6,970 nt of DNA from Clostridia bacterium. Its GTDB lineage: Bacteria > Bacillota > Clostridia > Oscillospirales > CAG-272. The DNA is taken from contig CAADYN010000007.1 of NCBI GenBank assembly GCA_900753285.1, positions 1-6,970 on the forward strand. Direction: 5' to 3'. The position numbers and the translations under genes are program-made. Below the pieces are notes generated by a model that saw only the letters and a program-made list of their open reading frames with translations, did no database searches and was not told the DNA's origin. This document shows positions 1 to 4,999 of this stretch, piece after piece; the stretch's first letter is position 1; every line of letters starts with the position of its first letter.

Positions 1-64
1 GTTTGGTCGCTTACATTTTACCATTTTTGAGTTGTCTTTTCCATTCTGTCGTTGTTACTTATCT

Positions 65-73
65 ATTGTACCA
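65..73 (-). promoter_or_regulatory. Possible leftward extended -10 promoter element
   Basis: Read on the minus strand, this stretch is TGG followed by TACAAT, an extended -10 pattern. No good -35 hexamer lies at the usual distance because a run of seven C/G pairs (82-88) occupies that place. Any transcript would leave the window after about 60 bases, and no supportable gene is visible there, so this is only a candidate for a divergent promoter. Confidence 0.25.
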
Positions 74-107
74 TAACAGCACCCCCCCGGATTTTTTGAA
101 ATAGCTC

Positions 108-136
108 TTGACAAAATCGCGCGATTGTGGTAGAAT
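108..136 (+). promoter_or_regulatory. Sigma-70/SigA promoter of the tRNA-Ser gene
   Basis: A perfect -35 hexamer TTGACA (108-113) is followed after 17 bases by TAGAAT (131-136), one mismatch from the -10 consensus, with an upstream TGG that makes it an extended -10. Transcription would start near 143, about a dozen bases before the mature tRNA 5' end. The spacer contains a perfect 12-base palindrome (115-126). Confidence 0.88.
115..126. repeat. 12-base perfect palindrome inside the tRNA promoter spacer
   Basis: AATCGCGCGATT equals its own reverse complement and lies wholly between the -35 and -10 hexamers of the tRNA promoter. Such a position would suit a protein-binding site, but a GC-rich palindrome of this size can also arise by chance. 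No regulator is encoded nearby. Confidence 0.4.
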
Positions 137-155
137 ATCACCTGTACGATGACAC

Positions 156-241
156 GCAGGGATATCGAAGCGGTCATAACGAGGCGGTCTTGAAAACCGT
201 TTGGCAGCAATGCCACAAGGGTTCGAATCCCTTTCCCTGCG
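156..241 (+). tRNA. tRNA-Ser (anticodon UGA)
   Basis: The 86-base sequence folds as a class II tRNA. The acceptor stem pairs GCAGGGA (156-162) with TCCCTGC (234-240), and G241 is the serine-type discriminator base. The D stem is TCG/CGA (165-167, 180-182). The anticodon stem pairs 184-188 with 196-200 around loop CTTGAAA, placing anticodon TGA at 191-193, which reads UCA and other UCN codons. A long variable arm (TGGCA/TGCCA, 202-215) is the mark of tRNA-Ser. The T arm is AAGGG/CCCTT around TTCGAAT. The 3' CCA is not encoded (TCT follows), so it would be added after transcription. The tRNA is not an amber suppressor, which matters for the interrupted gene just downstream. Confidence 0.96.
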
Positions 242-248
242 TCTGACT

Positions 249-291
249 AAACGAATGCGATAGGTTTTCTCTCGTGTTCGTTTTTTATTTT
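249..291 (+). terminator. Intrinsic terminator after tRNA-Ser
   Basis: Bases 249-260 can pair with 272-283 to form a stem of about 12 pairs, including two G-T wobbles, with an 11-base loop. A T-rich tract (281-291) follows. It sits 8 bases after the tRNA end and fits a Rho-independent terminator that separates the tRNA from the acetyltransferase-family gene, although some read-through is likely because no clear separate promoter is seen for that gene. Confidence 0.7.
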
Positions 292-309
292 CACGAAAGG
301 ATTTTTTGT

Positions 310-921
310 ATGACAGAAGAAGAGAGAATGCTCGCGGGACTTCCGTATCAGGCGTGGAAGGACGGGCTCCCCGAGAAGAGAATATAGAGCAAGCACCGTT
401 TTGCCGCATTCAACGCCTGCCCGCCGGAGGACACGGAAAGACAGAAGGAGCTTCTCCGTGAGCTTTTCGGCAAGATTGGAGAGAACATCGAAATTTTCCC
501 GCCGGTTTACTGCGACTACGGTAAGAATATCGAAATCGGCGAGAACTTCTTCGCAAGCTATAACTTCACGGTAATAGACGTGGCGAAGGTCAAAATCGGC
601 TACAACGTCATGATTGCGGCAAACACTACCATATCCTCCGCCGGTCATCCGATTCACTGGGAGCCACGCAACGCCGGATATGAGTACGGTATCGAGGTGA
701 CAATCGGCAATAACGTGTGGATAGGCGCGAATTGCATGGTAAATCCCGGAGTGCATATCGGCAACAACGTAGTCATAGGCTCCGGCAGCGTCGTGACGAA
801 GGATATCCCCGACAATGTGGTGGCTGTGGGAAATCCGTGCCGCGTGATGCGAGTGATAACCGACGAGGACAAGCAGTATTACTTCAAGAAGAGACGCTTC
901 GACGAGGTTGAGGACAACTGA
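310..921 (+). pseudogene. Maltose/galactoside O-acetyltransferase family gene interrupted by an in-frame amber codon
   Basis: Reading from ATG 310, preceded by AAAGGA at 296-301, gives 203 codons, the usual length for this family, but codon 26 is TAG (385-387). Before it lies the family N-terminus (MTEEERMLAGLPYQAW), and after it the rest of the Mac domain and a left-handed hexapeptide-repeat domain (roughly residues 72-185, repeats such as IEIGEN and VTIGNNVWIGAN). The catalytic-type histidine is H113 in SAGHPIH. Intact members are cytoplasmic trimers that transfer acetyl from acetyl-CoA to sugar hydroxyls. The rest of the frame is clean to TGA, so the lesion looks recent; a single change from AAG (Lys) would create it. 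The only plausible internal restart, GTG 580, would lose the N-terminal third. Alternatives are a sequencing error or amber read-through. The gene has no clear promoter of its own. Family call is firm; the true substrate is unknown. Confidence 0.85.
385..387 (+). other. In-frame amber (TAG) codon in the acetyltransferase frame
   Basis: TAG occupies codon 26, between codons for RI and SKHRF, within the Mac domain. Protein similarity to the family is evident on both sides in the same frame, so this is a nonsense change and not a frameshift. No other gene in the window contains an in-frame TAG, and none of the five visible stop codons is TAG (two TAA, three TGA). Confidence 0.9.
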
Positions 922-928
922 ACAAAAC

Positions 929-968
929 AAAAACTCAGGCATTCATTTTGCGATACCTGAGTTTTTTT
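929..968. terminator. Two-way intrinsic terminator between convergent genes
   Basis: AAACTCAGG (931-939) pairs perfectly with CCTGAGTTT (956-964) around a 16-base loop. A run of T follows on the right (962-968) and an A-rich run precedes on the left (921-933), so the hairpin has a U-tract in either transcription direction. It lies 10 bases after the acetyltransferase-family stop and just beyond the stop of the minus-strand surface-protein gene, serving both. Confidence 0.88.
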
Positions 969-972
969 GTGC

Positions 973-2529
973 TTATCTTACTTTTTTCTTTGTTGCCGCG
1001 CATACTCCGAGACTGAGGACTGCTGTGATTGTGAGCAGAACAAGAGTGCTGTCGGAGGTCTGAGGTGCGGTAAGCTCTGTGTTGTCTCCGCTTGTCTCGG
1101 CAGGTTCGGTGGAAACATTTTCTTCCTGAGCTTCGGCAACAGGTTCAGTTTCTGCAACAGCTTCTGTTTCAGGCTCTGTCTCGACTGTTGCGGTGGTTTC
1201 TTCTGTTTCGGCCGCTGTGGTTTCCGTCGATGTGCCTGCGTTTGAGCCGAATACCTGAACCTCCGCGCATGAAGTGTGTCCTTCGAGTGAGTTCGGGTCG
1301 CCCATTACACGAACACCGCTGCATTCCGTTGCGTTATCGAGCGTGAATATGTATGCTTCGTTTATCGCGCCCTGCTCTTCAAGGCTGTCTCCGGGATAAT
1401 CGGGAGTGAGCTTTGCGGAGGCGTCAGTCCATGTTCCGTCTATGAGAAGCTGGAGCGTGGGAGCTGCACCGAACCATCCGCCGTCTCCCCAATGTCCGCC
1501 TTCAACGAATACTACGGAAGAAACTGCGTATGCCTTGTCAAATTTCACACCGTACCAGTTTTTGCCTGTGTCGTCGGTTGCGGTCGCGTGGTATGTGTCG
1601 TACTGTGCTGATCCGTCGCCTTTGAGATTGCCGTCAATTATTACGGAAATATCGCGGCTTCCACCACCCTGAGGGTCTGACATATTCGTTATTGCCGTGA
1701 GAGCTGCTCCGAAATCCGCTAAATTTTCACCGGGACGCAGTTCGGGCAGCTTGTCCTCGTCAATGTTCGGATATGTTACTATAACGCGCTCTATCTGATT
1801 CTTTTCAGTGACAGCGGCGTCGGCAGGCTTTTCACCGAGCTGTACCGTACCCATCATTGAAGGATTGTTCCAGCAGCTGTCGCTTGTGTCGTTCCATGTG
1901 CGTGCGAACATTCTGCCGGGGAGCGTGGGGAGGTTGTCGTTTGCCCATAAGTCAAATCCGATGCATGTGCCTTCCTCTGCGGCAAAATCGGTGTAGTAGT
2001 CGAAGTCCACACGAATTTCGGCGGAATATCCGTCATCGGTGAGCGTCGTTGCGTAATACACAAAGTCAAACGCGTCCTCGGTGTGGTTGTTGTAGTAGCC
2101 CTGTGAGCTGATGTCGATGTAGAAGTCGTTGTCGTCGTAGAACGTTCCGCGCTCGTAGCCTAAGTCGAACATGAGGTGAATGGAGTTCTTCGCGTAGTAG
2201 TTTCCGTTTTCGTCGTATTCGTATTCCGCGTCGCCTATCGTGGAGTCGGTAATGTTTACGAAGAAATAGAGATACGCGTTGTCGTACATTACCTTCCACT
2301 CGGCTTCAATGTCGGTTTCGTTTGTTTCACTGCCGACAAAGTTTGTGTTTGTGTAGGTGTTCGCGCCGTCCCAGCCTGAATCGAGCTTGCCGTCAATCTC
2401 TTCCGGAGTGCCGTATTTTGCGATTGCGAGCTGTGCGTCGGACGCGGGTGTTTGAGCCAATACACATACGACGGATGAGCAAAGCACTGCCGCCAGTACA
2501 AGACCGCTTAGTTTTTTGATGTTAGTCAT
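973..2529 (-). CDS. Secreted surface protein with CBM9-like and discoidin-like domains and a sorting-signal-like tail
   Basis: The start at 2529 is chosen because AGGAGG (2539-2544, minus strand) sits 9 bases upstream and the protein then opens with a standard signal peptide (residues 1-25, cleavage after VLA). The 518-residue product has a CBM9/DOMON-like beta domain (about 38-232; motifs EIDGKLDSGWDGA and YDNAYLYFFVNITD), a discoidin or F5/8-type-C-like domain (about 282-428; IIDGNLKGDGSAQY, CAEVQVFG), a Thr/Glu/Ala-rich linker (430-487), and PQTSD (489-493) before a hydrophobic segment and the basic end KKKVR. This is the layout of a sortase-anchored wall protein, although the motif departs from LPxTG. 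Both folded domains are of types that usually bind carbohydrate; no catalytic domain is seen. The likely role is binding a polysaccharide at the cell surface, with the ligand unknown. It is transcribed alone, divergent from the acetylation operon. Confidence 0.87.
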   Translation of the reverse strand: MTNIKKLSGLVLAAVLCSSVVCVLAQTPASDAQLAIAKYGTPEEIDGKLDSGWDGANTYTNTNFVGSETNETDIEAEWKVMYDNAYLYFFVNITDSTIGDAEYEYDENGNYYAKNSIHLMFDLGYERGTFYDDNDFYIDISSQGYYNNHTEDAFDFVYYATTLTDDGYSAEIRVDFDYYTDFAAEEGTCIGFDLWANDNLPTLPGRMFARTWNDTSDSCWNNPSMMGTVQLGEKPADAAVTEKNQIERVIVTYPNIDEDKLPELRPGENLADFGAALTAITNMSDPQGGGSRDISVIIDGNLKGDGSAQYDTYHATATDDTGKNWYGVKFDKAYAVSSVVFVEGGHWGDGGWFGAAPTLQLLIDGTWTDASAKLTPDYPGDSLEEQGAINEAYIFTLDNATECSGVRVMGDPNSLEGHTSCAEVQVFGSNAGTSTETTAAETEETTATVETEPETEAVAETEPVAEAQEENVSTEPAETSGDNTELTAPQTSDSTLVLLTITAVLSLGVCAATKKKVR

Positions 2530-2538
2530 TCTTTGATA

Positions 2539-2544
2539 CCTCCT
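2539..2544 (-). promoter_or_regulatory. Ribosome binding site fixing the start of the CBM9-like protein
   Basis: On the minus strand this reads AGGAGG, 9 bases before ATG 2529. An in-frame ATG 60 bases further upstream (2589) has no such site, overlaps the likely -10 box and would put a polar 20-residue extension before the signal peptide. Confidence 0.85.
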
Positions 2545-2587
2545 GTAAATCTGTGCAGAATAATGAAATAGTTTCTTGTACGTTTCC

Positions 2588-2616
2588 ATTATATATGGTT
2601 AACAAACAATACTACA
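2588..2616 (-). promoter_or_regulatory. Probable promoter of the CBM9-like surface-protein gene
   Basis: The minus strand has a perfect TATAAT (2593 down to 2588). At a 17-base spacing the -35 position (2616-2611) reads TGTAGT, a poor match, so either this is a weak or activator-dependent promoter or another -35 is used. Transcription would start near 2581, giving a leader of about 50 bases that includes the ribosome site. Confidence 0.45.
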
Positions 2617-2628
2617 TGTGTGAAAAAG

Positions 2629-2703
2629 CCGATTTTATGTACATATCGGAACAGCAGGCAAACAAAGCGCACCGTGTCCGAAATATACATTTTTCATAAC
2701 GGA
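2629..2703. promoter_or_regulatory. Divergent intergenic region with repeated CGGA/TCCG motifs
   Basis: Between the two divergent promoters, CCGAT (2629-2633) faces ATCGG (2645-2649) as an inverted repeat that encloses the palindrome ATGTACAT (2637-2644). TCGGA (2646-2650) faces TCCGA (2677-2681), and CGGA recurs at 2700-2703. These could be binding sites for a regulator shared by both transcripts, but the repeats are short. Nothing else, and no small gene, is recognised in the 250-base gap 2530-2780. Confidence 0.25.
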
Positions 2704-2710
2704 ATATAAA

Positions 2711-2739
2711 TGGACGGCTTTCGGCGGTTTATATATAAT
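2711..2739 (+). promoter_or_regulatory. Promoter of the SGNH-MBOAT operon
   Basis: TGGACG (2711-2716, four of six -35 matches) is spaced 17 bases from a perfect TATAAT (2734-2739). Transcription would start near 2746 and leave a leader of about 35 bases before ATG 2781, containing GGAGG at 2772-2776. It is the only good promoter seen for the four downstream genes. Confidence 0.75.
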
Positions 2740-2780
2740 TGAAACAGTAGAGAAAAATGAGCTTCAATTACGGAGGTCGC

Positions 2781-4766
2781 ATGAAAAAAGTTTTGTTATG
2801 CCTGCTTTTACTGCTCGGCTTGTCCTTCTGCTTCGGATGTGAAAAAAGTTCGACCGGAGGAAAAGTCAAGGTGGTTCTCGCGGATGCTGACGAAATGAAG
2901 GTGCTCGGAGAAAATCCGGTAAGCGTCGGCATGGGAGAGAGGGCGGTGTTCTCGGTGGAGTTGCCCGAGGGATACACAGTGGAGTGCCTGACGCCGGGGG
3001 TGGAATACAACGCGAGCACCCACAAAGTAACACTTTCCGACGTGACATACCCCACTACTGTCAAAGTGAACGTAAAAAAGCGCGAGATGTTCAGCTTCAG
3101 TGTTGTCTCGGACGGCGGCGGCACGGTTTCTTCCGACTGCGGTGACAAGGTTGAGGGGGGAGACACGGTTAAAATTTCAGCAGCCGCGGAAGAAGGGTAC
3201 GAGTTTGTCGGCTACAGCGTGGGAAAATCTCTGCGGGACGGCGGAATGTATTTTTCATCCTCAGCTGACGAGACGTATACAGTGAACGGGAACACCGAGC
3301 TGTACGCCAATTTTGCCTCACCCGAGGACTTTGTAATCATGTATGACCTGAGCGGCGGATATGCACTCGGCTCGGAGATGACAAAATACTGTCAGATATC
3401 GTCCGAGGACTTTCATCTTTGCCCCAACACCCTGCCTGACACGGGAATTTTCGTGCGAGATGGGTATGTGCTTGCGGGATATACCGACATTGCGGGAAAA
3501 TTCTACGGCTGCGGATGGAATATTGTAATGCCCGAGGGGAACAGAGCTGAGCTGTCGGCGGTATGGCTGAAAGAAACTCCCGCGGAGAGATTTACATATA
3601 CGGCATCAGGCTCAGGCGTAACGCTTACAGGCTATGCTGACGACGGAGCGGACATTGTGGTGATACCAGAGACGATATCGGGAGAGAAAGTCACAGCCAT
3701 AGCCGAGGGAACGTTCAGCGGTGCGGAGTTTGAGGAAATATTCATCTCGCGGAACATAACGACGATAGCTGACGGGGCGGTAAAAAGCTGCGGACTTAAA
3801 GTGTGCCGGCTGAACGACTCCGTTGTAAACATAAGCGACGGGGCTTTTGCCGACTGCGACGACTTTTCTACACTTATAATAAACGCGGTTCGCACTCCGA
3901 CTTATCAGAACACACAGCACGGCTCATATGCGGTAAAGTACGAGAGACTTATGACCTCCCGTTCCCCTAAGCTGATAATAACCTCCGGCTCGTCGAGTGC
4001 GTACGGATTTTTGTCGGAGCAGTTCATCGGTGAAATCAGCGAAGCGGGATGCGGGGATTGGGACGTCGTGAACTATGCCTGCCACTACCAGACTCCATGC
4101 GTGTTCTACATTGACGTGATATCGAATTTCATATCCGAGGGGGACGTTGTGCTTCATTCACCGGAGCCGCTTGCCGCACAGCTGGGTTCAGTCAAAATCA
4201 CACCCGTTATGTGGCAGTTTTTCGAGGGAGCGTACGAGGCGTTTTCACTGGTGGATATACGGGAATACGAGCTGCTGTTTGACTCCTTTTCCGAATTCAA
4301 TCAGACGAGAGCGTATATGCCGGAGACTTCGTACAGCGACCACTGGGAAGGCGTGAATGTGTACGGCGACGTTGACTTCTACAAGCGCGGACAGTACGAC
4401 GGATTTGTCGGAGGTCAGGGACTGTTCAGCTTTAATCCAGACCTTATATCAAGCGACAACCTCAACCGTGTGTACGACAGAGTTCAGGAACACGGCGGGT
4501 ATGTGCTCATGACATTTGCTCCCGTAAACAGCGGCGCGGTTCTTCCTCCGTCAAAGGACAGGAAAAATCAGCTGAAATACATTGACGCGATTGAAGAAAA
4601 CCTCCATGTGACGCTGATTTCCGATGTTGAGGACCAGATATGGAACGGAAAGTATATGTTTGACACGAATCTGCATCTCAGCACGGAGGGCGCGTCTCTC
4701 AGAACAAGCAAGCTGTCACGAGATTTTGCCGTGTGGTTCAGGGAGCATAACGAAAGGAGCGAATGA
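2781..4766 (+). CDS. Predicted lipoprotein: InlB-type repeats, BspA-type leucine-rich repeats and C-terminal SGNH/DltD-like domain
   Basis: ATG 2781 is preferred over ATG 2757 because GGAGG lies 4-5 bases before it and a signal peptide then begins at once (MKKVLLCLLLLLGLSFC). FGC at residues 18-20 is a slightly atypical lipobox with C20 as anchor. In the 661-residue product I see an InlB-B/bacterial-repeat-like domain (about 103-178, GGGTVSS to ELYANF), a second Flg_new-like repeat (183-262, YDLSGG to SAVW), BspA-type LRR_5 repeats (272-370; VIPETISGEKVTAIAEGTF), and an SGNH-like domain (392-657). The last has a candidate nucleophile S404 in ITSGSSSAYG and a D628-H632 pair in FDTNLHLSTEG, plus EGDVVLHSPE, aligning with the protein at the operon's end. 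SGNH partners of MBOAT proteins transfer or remove acetyl groups on surface glycans; transferase or esterase activity here is inferred. The mature part has a dozen cysteines, which is many for a secreted Gram-positive protein. Confidence 0.85.
   Translation: MKKVLLCLLLLLGLSFCFGCEKSSTGGKVKVVLADADEMKVLGENPVSVGMGERAVFSVELPEGYTVECLTPGVEYNASTHKVTLSDVTYPTTVKVNVKKREMFSFSVVSDGGGTVSSDCGDKVEGGDTVKISAAAEEGYEFVGYSVGKSLRDGGMYFSSSADETYTVNGNTELYANFASPEDFVIMYDLSGGYALGSEMTKYCQISSEDFHLCPNTLPDTGIFVRDGYVLAGYTDIAGKFYGCGWNIVMPEGNRAELSAVWLKETPAERFTYTASGSGVTLTGYADDGADIVVIPETISGEKVTAIAEGTFSGAEFEEIFISRNITTIADGAVKSCGLKVCRLNDSVVNISDGAFADCDDFSTLIINAVRTPTYQNTQHGSYAVKYERLMTSRSPKLIITSGSSSAYGFLSEQFIGEISEAGCGDWDVVNYACHYQTPCVFYIDVISNFISEGDVVLHSPEPLAAQLGSVKITPVMWQFFEGAYEAFSLVDIREYELLFDSFSEFNQTRAYMPETSYSDHWEGVNVYGDVDFYKRGQYDGFVGGQGLFSFNPDLISSDNLNRVYDRVQEHGGYVLMTFAPVNSGAVLPPSKDRKNQLKYIDAIEENLHVTLISDVEDQIWNGKYMFDTNLHLSTEGASLRTSKLSRDFAVWFREHNERSE
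4753..4759 (+). promoter_or_regulatory. Ribosome binding site deciding the start of the small membrane protein
   Basis: AAAGGAG ends 3 bases before ATG 4763 and 6 bases before ATG 4766. The second ATG has the better spacing and overlaps the upstream TGA by one base (TGATG), favouring a start at 4766 with translation coupled to the lipoprotein gene. Confidence 0.7.
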
Positions 4767-4999
4767 TGTTGGCTTTAATGATTACGGGATTTGCGCTGAG
4801 CTGTCTTTCGGAGGTTCTCGCCGCTGTATTTAAAAAGCTCGGCTTACTCTTTCACATAATATCGGCGGCAGTATGCGCGGTTTTCGCTGTCGTCATAATG
4901 CTTTCGACCTCGGATATCGAGCAGGTGCTGATTTTTCTTGCGCTTTGCACCATACCTGAGCTTGCGTTGCTTATAAGGAGGTGCGGATATGATATTTAA
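4766..4999 (+). CDS. Small three-helix membrane protein, unknown function
   Basis: I do not recognise a family. The 77-residue product is very hydrophobic, with three likely membrane helices (about 2-22, 26-47 and 54-70), a KK pair after the first, an acidic turn TSDIEQ between the second and third, and the tail RRCGYDI. Its start overlaps the lipoprotein stop codon and its end overlaps the MBOAT start by 11 bases, so it should be made in step with both. Coupling, a clear ribosome site and codon use like the neighbours support a real gene. Small membrane partners are known for other MBOAT systems (DltX beside DltB), but no sequence likeness is claimed. The start could instead be ATG 4763, adding one methionine. 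Confidence 0.75.
   Translation: MLALMITGFALSCLSEVLAAVFKKLGLLFHIISAAVCAVFAVVIMLSTSDIEQVLIFLALCTIPELALLIRRCGYDI
4975..4982 (+). promoter_or_regulatory. Ribosome binding site of the MBOAT gene, inside the preceding gene
   Basis: AAGGAGGT is a near-perfect anti-Shine-Dalgarno match 6 bases before ATG 4989. It lies within the coding sequence of the small membrane protein and fixes the MBOAT start. Confidence 0.85.

Noticed and set aside
1..24. Start of a leftward gene at the window edge (ATG at 24 on the minus strand)
   Set aside because: Only eight codons are visible and there is no ribosome site, so it cannot be supported.
156..310. Integration of a mobile element at the tRNA-Ser gene
   Set aside because: No integrase, no repeat of the tRNA 3' end elsewhere in the window, and ordinary genes follow.
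385..387. General amber reassignment (TAG read as an amino acid)
   Set aside because: No other complete gene in the window uses in-frame TAG, all are intact in the standard code, and the adjacent tRNA is a normal tRNA-Ser(UGA). A nonsense mutation or error is simpler.
59..409. Minus-strand open frame of 116 codons across the tRNA
   Set aside because: It is the antisense of tRNA-Ser and its terminator. The RERDSNPCGIAA-like stretch is the common false translation of a tRNA. There is no ribosome site.
580..921. Separate short acetyltransferase starting at GTG 580
   Set aside because: No ribosome site precedes it and it would begin in the middle of the hexapeptide domain. It is the tail of the interrupted gene.
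247..942. Minus-strand open frame of 231 codons opposite the acetyltransferase gene
   Set aside because: Its length comes from codon bias of the real plus-strand gene, whose hexapeptide family is clear. The frame has no ribosome site and runs through both flanking terminators.
967..1346. Cysteine-rich plus-strand frames near the start of the minus-strand gene's 3' end
   Set aside because: They are antisense to the repetitive Thr/Glu linker and membrane tail of the surface protein, so the odd composition is a mirror of that repeat. No ribosome site.
2530..2589. Upstream start at 2589 for the CBM9-like protein
   Set aside because: It adds a polar 20-residue extension before a good signal peptide, lacks a ribosome site and overlaps the TATAAT box; AGGAGG supports 2529.
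2757..2780. Upstream start at 2757 for the lipoprotein
   Set aside because: The ribosome site GGAGG lies downstream of it, inside that extension, and the signal peptide begins exactly at ATG 2781.
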